From: an uncultured Amylibacter sp.
Lineage (GTDB): Bacteria > Pseudomonadota > Alphaproteobacteria > Rhodobacterales > Rhodobacteraceae
DNA length: 13,882 bases
Assembly: GCA_937944065.1 (NCBI GenBank)
Contig: CALDZS010000284.1
Location: 1 to 13,882, forward strand
Direction: 5' to 3'
The position numbers were made by a program, and so were the translations under genes. Positions 1-6,895 of the stretch are shown here, piece after piece (within the stretch, counting starts at the first letter, position 1; each line of letters opens with the position of its first letter). The notes beneath the pieces are model-generated. The model saw only the letters and a list, made by a program, of their open reading frames with translations. It was not told the origin of the DNA and did no database searches.

Positions 1-702
1 CGCGCCAAGCAAATCAATCTGCGCATAGAACTCCAGATAGTCGTCAGGACGAACTGGGCTGGCTTTCATGAAATATTGTTTAGTGTCGGGGGTGAACCCT
101 GTGCACATAAATACATTCATCACGTCATGCACATGCGGCTCTGCCTGATCCAAGGGTACACCCATGTGGCTCGCCAAGGCGCGGGTAAGGTTGGAGTGAC
201 AGCAACGGTGATATTGCCCGCCCGACAATAGGTTGTTCGTGTAGGGATCACAGCGCGTTCCAATTACGTCATGTACTGATCCGCCATATTCATCCCAACC
301 GTACCAATCTAATGTGTCATAAGTGATAACCGCCATAGACCGCATATGAGGAAAGCTGGACCAAACTTGATCAGATGTACTGACATGGGTGCCGTGGAGC
401 GCGCGGGTTTTGCCTGAATAAAACCGCTCGGTCAGGTCATTCGCATTCCACAGGTTCAAATCGCCGACTTGCGGCCCCTCGACGCTGACGATGCGAAAAA
501 AATGGCCTGCTGGAACCGTAAAAGTCGCGGCGTCTCTCGCGGGCACTGTGACGCTGCCGACCAATTCCATATCCAAACGCGCTTTGGACAGCGTCGCCAT
601 ATCGGGCTTTGGCAAGGTATCAATTGGATAGCACACAACGGGTGGCGAGGATTTAGCTGCATTCGCATGCGACGGCGCGGGAGTTTGAGGCGTGTATTTC
701 AT
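1..702 (-). CDS. DUF1989 / urea carboxylase-associated family protein (3' end cut by window)
   Basis: The frame stays open for 234 codons from an ATG at 702 to the window edge, so the C-terminus is missing. Visible family features are the segment EGPQVGDLNLWNANDLTERF (residues 75-94), the stretch H144, C151, H165, C168 around RCDPY and the CCHSNL motif, and DVMNVFMCTGF (193-203), all typical of DUF1989. The conserved His and Cys residues suggest a metal-binding site. Known relatives are the paired urea/guanidine carboxylase-associated proteins (carboxyguanidine deiminase CgdA/CgdB); single-copy DUF1989 proteins without a neighbouring carboxylase are of uncertain function, and no carboxylase or paired partner is visible here. 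The first 40 residues (Pro/Ala-rich) look like a variable leader. An upstream ATG at 709 is out of frame. It is transcribed divergently from the DUF2339 gene. The family is clear; the substrate is not. Confidence 0.85.
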   Translation of the reverse strand, partial: MKYTPQTPAPSHANAAKSSPPVVCYPIDTLPKPDMATLSKARLDMELVGSVTVPARDAATFTVPAGHFFRIVSVEGPQVGDLNLWNANDLTERFYSGKTRALHGTHVSTSDQVWSSFPHMRSMAVITYDTLDWYGWDEYGGSVHDVIGTRCDPYTNNLLSGGQYHRCCHSNLTRALASHMGVPLDQAEPHVHDVMNVFMCTGFTPDTKQYFMKASPVRPDDYLEFYAQIDLLGA

Positions 703-730
703 AGGTCATAGTTGGCCAGATGCGCCCGCA

Positions 731-763
731 CGGGTCAATACGAAATCGGTAGCGCTTGACCCG
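731..763. promoter_or_regulatory. Perfect inverted repeat in divergent intergenic region
   Basis: CGGGTCAA (731-738) and TTGACCCG (756-763) are exact reverse complements separated by 17 bases, lying between two divergent genes (starts at 702 and 831). Each arm carries TTGACC, which resembles a -35 hexamer, but I find no convincing -10 element at 16-18 bases on either strand. A dimeric repressor or activator operator controlling one or both genes is the likelier reading. The regulator is unknown. Confidence 0.4.
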
Positions 764-830
764 CCGCGCAAACGCCCGCAAACATGGCTATTAACAGATT
801 GCCAATCAATATTTATCCAAGGTTCTTCTT

Positions 831-3512
831 ATGCTTGCTCTTCCGTTGCTTCTGTCCGTTTTGGCACTTTTCTTTTGTATTGTCCTCGCCAACACCAAAG
901 CCAGCCGTGCCAAAGTAAAAGAGCTGAGTGCGGAAGTTGAGCGATTATCACAGTTAATCGCTGGTGACGTGCCAGATGCCCCAAAACTACCCGCCGTCGA
1001 AAGACCAAAAGCAAAGGGAAAGGCAAAAGCCAAAGACACTGCACTGCCAGAGCTGAAGAAACCAACTAAAGTCGCGGCCAAAAACATACCAGCTCCCGTC
1101 ATATCCAAGCCTGTTGCCCCCAAAGGGCCGAACTTTATTGAAAAGGCCATCGCGAACTTTAGCCAGAATTGGATTATCTGGATCGCTGCGCTGTCGCTGT
1201 CGATGGGCGGGTTGTTTTTCATCCGCTACGGCATAGAAAACGGCATTCTTGGGCCACGCGCACGGGTCGCATCGGCGATTGGCTTTGGTATCTTGTTAAT
1301 CGGGGCGGCTGAATATCTGCGCCGCAAGGAAACTGTCGGCATGCATGGCTGGTTTTCAATCCCATCAATATTTGCAACAGGTGGTCTGGCGTCATTGTTC
1401 GGCGCGGCCGTCGGTGCACATATCTTATATGACCTCACCAGCCAAACGGTTGGATTCGCATTCATGGCCTTGGTTAGTTTACTGGCCGTCGGATTAGGAA
1501 TCCTTTACGGACCAGTCCTAGCTGTCCTTGGCATCCTAGGTGCCTATGCCGCCCCCATGATCGTCAGCACAGGTAGTGGTGCAACCGTGGGGCTTTATGC
1601 CTATTACCTGCTTGTTCTGGCAGCAGCCCTGTCCGTTGAGCGTTACATGCGTTGGATTTGGCTGTCTGCCTTTGCTGTTGCTTTGGCGCTGTTGCAAGCG
1701 GCGTTGTTGCTGTCCACAGATTTGGCGAACGAGCCTTATACCGCGATCTATACTGCAGTGGTCATGCTGATGGCGACCTGCATTCCAGCCTTCGGGTTGC
1801 ACCCCAAATCTGGTGATAAAATACTAGCGATCGCCAGCGTTAAAAGCATCTCTCAACATTATCCGACTGTACTGGCCACAGCTACGTCTTTGATGGGTAC
1901 CATATTGATCGTGGCCAGTGCCACCTTCGGATTTGTCGCGGAACAATCTGGCATTGCGGCCTTGGTTATCATGCTCATCTGGGCTGTTTTCTGGCTGGCA
2001 AAAGCGGAAAACCTAGATGAGCAGGCCGTCATTTTCGCCGTCGGTATCCTGACTGTATGTGCGGTCGTCTCGCAGTCCAGATATGTATACTCGCAGGAGC
2101 TGCGCGATGCGTTCGAATTAAAGCAGATGGCACAGTTTAAATTTGAAACCGCCGCTCTGCTCGTCACCTCTGCAATTGCCTTTGTGGCCAGTTTTTGGCG
2201 TGGTGGACGCTCAACGCGCCCATTGGCGTGGATCGCTGGTGGCGCCATCGTACCAGTCGCAGCGTTCGGCCTGCATTACATTGGTTGGCGGATTTGGAAT
2301 GGCTATTTCACAGATCAAGAATGGGCCTTCGGCGCGTTATTGTTAACCGCCATGTTGGCCGCCTCCGCTATGTTGATGTTGCGATCCAAAATCGGGCTCA
2401 GCCGTCAAGGTGCCGACATCTATGCAGTTGGCGGACTGGTTGCCACCAGTTTCGCCGCCTATTTCCTGATCCCAGATAAATTCCACGCACATACCAGCGC
2501 CGTGCTGGCCGTAATCGCTTTGGCATTGGTCACCAGGTACAAGTTCGTCTGGACCAAGCACATGATCTGGGCGTTCGTAACCGTCGCAGGTGTCCTCGCG
2601 ATGACAGACCTGTTCCCAGATTTAATGAACCAACGCAAATTCAGCTGGATGAGCCTTGGCGTCTTTGCCCTTGTCGCGGCCCCGCTTTGCTTGGGGAATC
2701 TGCGATCCAATGCGGCAAAGCTGACGCCAATCGTCGTTTTGTTCGAAACCGCCATACTGGTAATCGGATCTGGTGCTGTCCTAATCGTACTGCGCCACAT
2801 GTTCGCACAGACGGATAATATCGAATATCTTGAGTTGGGCTTTTACGCGACCCTTGCATTGGTTATGGCAGGTGTCCAATTGCGACGCGCCAAATTCGCC
2901 GAAAGCCTACAATTCGCACGCACTATGCTGGCGCGCATTTATATGGGCGGGGCGGGGTTGGTTTATCTACTCGCGTTGATACTAACGCCACTTGGATTTG
3001 CAGGAATGCGCGCTTACGGCATTCCACCATTCAGCACTGTATTTCTGGCGTATTTAAGCGCCCCTGCCCTGCTGGCTTTTGGATTTTGGAAATCGGATCT
3101 TATCACGCTGCCAGATCGGTTTAGAAAACCGATTTACGCGGTGTTTACCGCGATTAGCGTGTTCGTTTTGATCCAAGAGGTGCGGCATCTGTGGCATGGA
3201 TCAACCATATCGTTTAACAAAGGCGTGGTTACGGGCGAGCTGTACAGCTACACGGTATTGCTCTTGTTACTGACCATCGGCTTCGTTTTCTTGGCACTAA
3301 AGCGTCAGGATCAAAACCTGCGCCGCTATGCTTTAATTGCCGCTGCCCTAACCGCCGCCAAAGTCTTTACCTTTGATATGGGTGGTATGTCCGGCCTACC
3401 GCGTGCTACAGCGTTCATTCTATTAGGGTTAAGCTTGGCTGGAATTGGGTGGTTGTTACAGGGTGTGCAGAAGCCAGACGAACCTGAGGCAGACGCAGAT
3501 GATGAAACCTGA
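831..3512 (+). CDS. DUF2339 domain-containing polytopic membrane protein
   Basis: This is an 893-residue integral membrane protein. The order is an N-terminal hydrophobic segment (about 1-20), a short coiled-coil-like stretch (AKVKELSAEVERLSQLI, about 27-43), a Lys/Ala/Pro-rich linker (about 50-100), then more than 20 hydrophobic segments to residue about 880 and an acidic tail ending DEPEADADDET. The segment after the linker (NWIIWIAALSLSMGGLFFIR and the following IENGILGPRARV) matches the start of the DUF2339 membrane domain as I know it. The start is supported by AAGG at 819-822, eight bases before ATG. Length and architecture are normal for the family, which is widespread in Gram-negative bacteria and biochemically uncharacterised, so I assign no function. 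The small secreted gene at 3615 follows on the same strand after 102 bases. Confidence 0.88.
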   Translation: MLALPLLLSVLALFFCIVLANTKASRAKVKELSAEVERLSQLIAGDVPDAPKLPAVERPKAKGKAKAKDTALPELKKPTKVAAKNIPAPVISKPVAPKGPNFIEKAIANFSQNWIIWIAALSLSMGGLFFIRYGIENGILGPRARVASAIGFGILLIGAAEYLRRKETVGMHGWFSIPSIFATGGLASLFGAAVGAHILYDLTSQTVGFAFMALVSLLAVGLGILYGPVLAVLGILGAYAAPMIVSTGSGATVGLYAYYLLVLAAALSVERYMRWIWLSAFAVALALLQAALLLSTDLANEPYTAIYTAVVMLMATCIPAFGLHPKSGDKILAIASVKSISQHYPTVLATATSLMGTILIVASATFGFVAEQSGIAALVIMLIWAVFWLAKAENLDEQAVIFAVGILTVCAVVSQSRYVYSQELRDAFELKQMAQFKFETAALLVTSAIAFVASFWRGGRSTRPLAWIAGGAIVPVAAFGLHYIGWRIWNGYFTDQEWAFGALLLTAMLAASAMLMLRSKIGLSRQGADIYAVGGLVATSFAAYFLIPDKFHAHTSAVLAVIALALVTRYKFVWTKHMIWAFVTVAGVLAMTDLFPDLMNQRKFSWMSLGVFALVAAPLCLGNLRSNAAKLTPIVVLFETAILVIGSGAVLIVLRHMFAQTDNIEYLELGFYATLALVMAGVQLRRAKFAESLQFARTMLARIYMGGAGLVYLLALILTPLGFAGMRAYGIPPFSTVFLAYLSAPALLAFGFWKSDLITLPDRFRKPIYAVFTAISVFVLIQEVRHLWHGSTISFNKGVVTGELYSYTVLLLLLTIGFVFLALKRQDQNLRRYALIAAALTAAKVFTFDMGGMSGLPRATAFILLGLSLAGIGWLLQGVQKPDEPEADADDET

Positions 3513-3581
3513 AATCAACCGACCGGTTTCCAAAGCCTCGGCAGTGTTGAAAACACAAGCAAAGTGATTAGATCAAACAAC

Positions 3582-3601
3582 AGATAAACAGTGATTTATC
3601 T
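3582..3601 (+). promoter_or_regulatory. 7-bp inverted repeat just upstream of the 3615 gene's RBS
   Basis: AGATAAA (3582-3588) and TTTATCT (3595-3601) are perfect complements with a 6-base loop (CAGTGA). The repeat ends three bases before the ribosome-binding site AGGAG (3604-3608), which lies six bases from the ATG at 3615. It could be an operator or a weak leader hairpin; it is AT-rich and lacks a T-run, so it is not a good intrinsic terminator for the upstream gene. Confidence 0.35.
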
Positions 3602-3614
3602 TTAGGAGCCTGCG

Positions 3615-4022
3615 ATGAAACTGACCCAATTTCCACTAACCCTGCTGACGACGTTCGTGCTGTTTTCACCGGCTCAGGCACAAACAGAACACGAAGCCCC
3701 GCTTTGCGAGGCCGCGAAGACCAACCGTATCATCGAGATGGTTTACGATAAAGATGCCAGTAAGGGCTGCCTTCCGCGTTTGATCGATGTGCATCAAGTG
3801 GCAATTGGCAATAACGGATCACTCTATATGCATGGCTGGCAGACCCGCGGTTGTACCAAAGGTCGCGATTTTGCCGCTGAACGGATTTTTAAGTTTGAAA
3901 AGATCAAGTCAGTCAAAATCATTGATGGTGCGTTTGACGAAAAATCTCAGTCTATCAAGGCTGAAGGGTGGGACGGATGCATCGGCAAAAATTGCTTTAT
4001 CAAAGAGAATATCTGCGAATAG
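3615..4022 (+). CDS. Small secreted six-cysteine protein with WYL-like sequence pattern
   Basis: This 135-residue protein begins with a clear Sec signal peptide (MKLTQFPLTLLTTFVLFSPAQAQ, cleavage probably after AQA at residue 22). The mature part has six cysteines (31, 52, 80, 122, 127, 134), enough for three disulfides in the periplasm. Residues about 38-103 follow the spacing of a WYL-type beta domain: RIIEMVYDKD, then PRLIDVHQVAIGNNGSLYMH, then GRDFAAERIFKFEKIKSVKI, resembling the 'Y ... R ... P ... L....G.WYL.GW ... R.F.LDRI' pattern. Classical WYL domains are cytoplasmic ligand sensors in transcription regulators, so an exported, disulfide-rich version would be unusual; the match is by eye only. 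A strong AGGAG lies six bases before the ATG. The gene converges with the SRAP gene, leaving 18 bases between stops. Function unknown. Confidence 0.8.
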   Translation: MKLTQFPLTLLTTFVLFSPAQAQTEHEAPLCEAAKTNRIIEMVYDKDASKGCLPRLIDVHQVAIGNNGSLYMHGWQTRGCTKGRDFAAERIFKFEKIKSVKIIDGAFDEKSQSIKAEGWDGCIGKNCFIKENICE

Positions 4023-4040
4023 CATGATAGTGCGGCCGAC

Positions 4041-4730
4041 TTAAATGAGCCTATCAATAGGTTCTATTAATGCTGGATCATCATCGTCACGGCCAAATTT
4101 TCGCACCTCGTGAAACTTAAAGCGGCCATCCCAACCTGTTCCTAATGTGGATTGAACGTTAGTCGCCAGTTTTCCACCGATCCATAGTTTTATTTCTTCA
4201 GAGGTTAAAATGATAGGCATGCGCGGATGAATGTGGGCGATCTGGGGCGACGCTTCACGCGTTAACATCGTGCAGGTGCGGGTCCCGTCCGCCAACATGG
4301 AATGCAATCCAGCAAAGAATAGTGACGGCTCATTAGTGTCCAGTGTGATATAATTGGGGCGGCGATCAGACTTTTCCCCTGACCATTCATAATACCCAAG
4401 GGCGGGAATAATACAGTGCGAAGACGACCATGCTTTGCGAAACGTTGGTTTTTCGGGTGCGGTTTCAATTCGCGCGTTAAAGGTGGTTGGTTTCCATTGC
4501 TTAACAGAACCTTTGAACCAATCTGGAACAAACCACCAACGCGCCGCTGTCGCGACTATGTCATCATCTCGTTGGTAAATCATTCGGATATGCTGCGTGG
4601 GTTTGATATTCCAACCGCTGGCGACCATAGGCGCGTCAGGGTCGATCACTGGTGAAGTATACAAGAAACCTTCGACGATTTCCAACATCTCGGCTTGTGT
4701 TTTATCAGGGTTTGCAAATCTTCCGCACAT
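4041..4730 (-). CDS. SRAP (SOS response-associated peptidase) family protein, YedK/HMCES-like
   Basis: This 229-residue protein should form a covalent thiazolidine DNA-protein crosslink with abasic sites in single-stranded DNA, shielding them and allowing later release, as known for E. coli YedK and human HMCES. The start is set by biology: Cys2 must become the N-terminal residue after Met removal, so the ATG giving MCGRFANP at 4730 is correct, although the frame is open to an ATG 13 codons upstream. Key residues are all visible: C2, N41 in SGWNIKPT, N85 in FNARIET, E115 in ALGYYEWSG and H168 in HIHPRMPII. The ribosome-binding site is weak. No alphaproteobacterial LexA box (GTTC-N7-GTTC) is seen in the 81 bases upstream, so SOS control is not evident; it may be read as the last gene of the sdh transcript. 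Confidence 0.95.
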   Translation of the reverse strand: MCGRFANPDKTQAEMLEIVEGFLYTSPVIDPDAPMVASGWNIKPTQHIRMIYQRDDDIVATAARWWFVPDWFKGSVKQWKPTTFNARIETAPEKPTFRKAWSSSHCIIPALGYYEWSGEKSDRRPNYITLDTNEPSLFFAGLHSMLADGTRTCTMLTREASPQIAHIHPRMPIILTSEEIKLWIGGKLATNVQSTLGTGWDGRFKFHEVRKFGRDDDDPALIEPIDRLI

Positions 4731-4811
4731 AAACCAAGTGTAGGCGTGAATTGAGACAAAGCCAAGCAACTGGCGTGAATCACTATATCGATCAGAGTCG
4801 AAAAAACCGCG

Positions 4812-5570
4812 CTAGTTTTGGCCGACCACAGCCAAAATGTTTGTCAATTTGGATTCGTGGACAAATAAATTACCACATGGCGTCTGACCCTGCATGCACA
4901 GATCATAAGCCCCCATATCAAGGTTGAACACCATATCAGGGTTCAAATTCTGTTGGATTTCCGAGGCCGCCGCGAACAGTGTTTTGGCAGTTTTGGTCTG
5001 ATAAATGCCCCACCCCTGCGTGCTGGTGAACAGAAATCTGCGTACGAATTTTCGCGCTTTAGGTAAATCGCGCAAGTCCAGTTGGCCATTGGCGATTAGC
5101 AAATGCGATTGGATAACTTGCCAACCGTCGGTCTGGGCGGTTTTGATGAAAGAGGCGCGGTCTGAATTGTTCTTTATATTCCACTGCTGTCCATCGATGC
5201 GCACATGGTTTGCGCGAAACAAAGATGGATTTCCGTTTTTGATCACCAACAGCCCATCCCATGGATGATAGCGTTTGCTGATCACACGCCCGCCCGCGAT
5301 TGCCAAACCTTCGACACCATAGATATCACCGCTGGAATATGTTCCCGTGATACGTAGAATATCCTTGGGTGTTTCCACCAACGGATCGGGTAATGTGCGC
5401 AGATCAAGCAGTGCTGGCTGTGTGCAGGAATGAAACAGGGTGTCGCGCGCAAGCGTTTCACAATCTTGCGCATTTGCTATGGTTGGCAACAACGATAAAC
5501 TCAATAGTAACAGCCAATTCAAGATACGTTTCCGAGGATACACGTGTCTGGTATTGATGAACTCCACCAT
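4812..5570 (-). CDS. Secreted protein, possible phosphodiester glycosidase (DUF2233/NAGPA)-like core
   Basis: This 252-residue protein carries a long N-terminal signal region (basic residues to about 15, hydrophobic core LNWLLLLSLSLLPTIANA at 17-34, cleavage probably before Q35). The mature part contains LLVIKNGNPSLF (107-118), SHLLIANGQLDL (155-166), a KFVRRFLFTSTQGWGIYQ segment (174-191) and FNLDMGAYDLC (215-225). That order resembles the end of the NAGPA/DUF2233 fold: 'LLV..G', then 'R.A.G', then 'LDGG'. The usual glycine-rich LDGG motif is altered to LDMG, so it may be a divergent or inactive member. Cys37, 49, 225 and 232 could form two disulfides. The start codon lies three bases beyond the sdhB stop, so it is almost certainly cotranscribed with and coupled to sdhB. 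The family assignment is tentative; the secreted nature and the reality of the gene are firm. Confidence 0.75.
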   Translation of the reverse strand: MVEFINTRHVYPRKRILNWLLLLSLSLLPTIANAQDCETLARDTLFHSCTQPALLDLRTLPDPLVETPKDILRITGTYSSGDIYGVEGLAIAGGRVISKRYHPWDGLLVIKNGNPSLFRANHVRIDGQQWNIKNNSDRASFIKTAQTDGWQVIQSHLLIANGQLDLRDLPKARKFVRRFLFTSTQGWGIYQTKTAKTLFAAASEIQQNLNPDMVFNLDMGAYDLCMQGQTPCGNLFVHESKLTNILAVVGQN

Positions 5571-5573
5571 TGA

Positions 5574-6353
5574 TTACATCGTCCGTTCGACCATCTTTTT
5601 CTTGATCTCTGCGATGGCTTTGGCTGGGTTCAAACCCTTTGGGCAAGTCTTGGCGCAATTCATAATGGTATGACAGCGGTACAATTTAAACGGATCTTGC
5701 AATTCGTCCAAACGCTCGCCTGTCGCCTCATCTCGGCTGTCAATTATCCAGCGATACGCGTGCAGCAATGCTGCGGGTCCAAGATACCGTTCGCTGTTCC
5801 ACCAGTAAGATGGACATGATGTTGAACAGCAAGCGCACATGACGCATTCGTACAGTCCATCAAGCTTTTCACGATCTTCAATCGACTGACGCCATTCTTT
5901 GGCGGGACGGTTCGTTTTGGTTTCTAACCAAGGCATGATGGATGCATGTTGCGCATAGAAATGCGTCAAATCGGGTATCAAATCTTTTACCACTGGCATA
6001 TGCGGCAAAGGATAGATTTTAACAGTACCTTTCACCTCGTCCAGCCCATAAATGCAGGCCAGTGTGTTGATCCCGTCGATATTCATCGCACAAGATCCAC
6101 AAATACCCTCGCGGCAAGATCGACGGAATGTCAGCGTTGGATCAATCTCATTTTTAATCTTAATCAGCGCATCCAGAACCATCGGCCCACATTTATCCAT
6201 GTCCAAATAGTAGGTATCCGTGCGCGGGTTTTCACCGCTGTCGGGGTTATAACGGTAGATTGTGAAAGCACGCACATTGGTAGCGCCGTCCGGCTTTGGC
6301 CAAGTTTTGCCAGCCGTCATACGCGAATTCTTTGGTAGGGTTAGTTCAACCAT
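5574..6353 (-). CDS. sdhB: Succinate dehydrogenase iron-sulfur subunit
   Basis: SdhB (259 residues) carries electrons from the FAD of SdhA to quinone at the SdhCD anchor in complex II, on the cytoplasmic face of the inner membrane. The N-terminal plant-type ferredoxin domain holds the [2Fe-2S] ligands C80, C85, C88 and C100 (SCREGICGSC...AC). The C-terminal helical domain holds C170, C173 and C176 with C237 for [4Fe-4S], and C180, C227 and C233 for [3Fe-4S]. All ligands are present and the length is normal for the alphaproteobacterial/mitochondrial type. It is separated from sdhA by three small lipoprotein genes, the nearest ending 31 bases upstream. Its ribosome-binding site is poor (GAAAG before ATG). 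The next gene starts three bases after its stop. Confidence 0.99.
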   Translation of the reverse strand: MVELTLPKNSRMTAGKTWPKPDGATNVRAFTIYRYNPDSGENPRTDTYYLDMDKCGPMVLDALIKIKNEIDPTLTFRRSCREGICGSCAMNIDGINTLACIYGLDEVKGTVKIYPLPHMPVVKDLIPDLTHFYAQHASIMPWLETKTNRPAKEWRQSIEDREKLDGLYECVMCACCSTSCPSYWWNSERYLGPAALLHAYRWIIDSRDEATGERLDELQDPFKLYRCHTIMNCAKTCPKGLNPAKAIAEIKKKMVERTM

Positions 6354-6384
6354 GTCGTAACTTTCAAACTTTGATTAATGCCAA

Positions 6385-6588
6385 TTATATGGGGTCATTC
6401 GATGTGTTGTTTCCAGAATTGACCGCATTCGAAACCGCATCACCTGCGGACACGCGATTGACGCCAGTTTCCAAATTATACTCATCACCTTTGACCAAAA
6501 CATTGTCACTATTGCGGTTATATTCGTTATAGCAGCCCGACAATGCTGTCACAGCGGCCAATGCTAGACCCGTTTTAAAGTATGTCAT
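6385..6588 (-). CDS. Small predicted lipoprotein (67 aa) between sdhA and sdhB
   Basis: A 67-residue product with a type II signal peptide: MTYFKTGLALAAVTALSGC, lipobox LSGC with the lipidated cysteine at residue 19. The mature part (about 49 residues) is rich in Asn, Asp and Ser, hydrophilic and probably unstructured, with no other cysteine and no domain I recognise. It starts one base after the stop of the preceding lipoprotein gene and ends 31 bases before sdhB, so it is embedded in the sdh transcript. The lipobox and operon position make it a believable gene despite its size. Function unknown; an envelope location is the only supportable inference. Confidence 0.7.
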   Translation of the reverse strand: MTYFKTGLALAAVTALSGCYNEYNRNSDNVLVKGDEYNLETGVNRVSAGDAVSNAVNSGNNTSNDPI

Positions 6589-6589
6589 T

Positions 6590-6895
6590 TCATTGCTCCA
6601 AAGGTTGGGTCACATCGTGACCAGAATTTCGTTTCACACATTTTTCATAGGTTCCTTGCGGATCAGTTGCAGCACTTAAATCTACACCAACCGACAGGCC
6701 GACGCCGGTTGAGACTTTACCGCCAGACCCACCGCGTATTCCCACGCCTACCTTGGTCGACACTGGGTTTGCCACCCGTTCTTGACACGCAGCTTTCGCC
6801 TCTTCCAGCGTCATTGTCGGTTTAGGTGGGCCACACGCCACCAGCATGGCGCCGCTCAGCGTCAAAACTGTCAATGATTTGAACCGTTGTCTCAT
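6590..6895 (-). CDS. Predicted lipoprotein (101 aa), Gly/Val repeat-like core
   Basis: A 101-residue product with a lipoprotein signal ending in LVAC (lipidated Cys21, followed by GPPKP). The mature part begins with a short helix (LEEAKAACQERVANP, 30-44), then a Gly/Val/Ser stretch (about 46-73) with alternating small and beta-branched residues such as KVGVGIRGGSGG and STGVGLSVGVDLS, suggesting paired beta strands, and ends with YEKCVKRNSGHD. Cys37 and Cys86 could pair, bringing the helix and the C-terminus together. The ATG directly abuts the stop of the upstream gene (6896), implying translational coupling. I do not recognise a characterised family. Confidence 0.78.
   Translation of the reverse strand: MRQRFKSLTVLTLSGAMLVACGPPKPTMTLEEAKAACQERVANPVSTKVGVGIRGGSGGKVSTGVGLSVGVDLSAATDPQGTYEKCVKRNSGHDVTQPLEQ

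Noticed and set aside
806..1222. 138-codon open frame on the minus strand inside the start of the DUF2339 gene
   Set aside because: It is antisense to a well-supported membrane protein, has low-complexity Ala/Phe/Ser composition expected of a shadow frame, and no ribosome-binding site.
1859..2248. 129-codon minus-strand open frame within the DUF2339 gene
   Set aside because: Antisense shadow with no recognisable domain or initiation signal.
3544..3556. GTGTT-GAA-AACAC hairpin downstream of the DUF2339 gene
   Set aside because: Five-base stem with three-base loop and no following T-run; not a convincing terminator.
4023..4064. Bidirectional terminator between convergent genes, including CCTAT/ATAGG at 4050-4061
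   Set aside because: The only symmetric element has a two-base loop, lies inside the SRAP coding end and has no T-run.
4800..4820. Possible intrinsic terminator after the gene ending at 4812 (minus strand AAAAC...GTTTTTT)
   Set aside because: The stem is only five A/T-dominated pairs around a seven-base loop that contains the stop codon; too weak to claim as a terminator.
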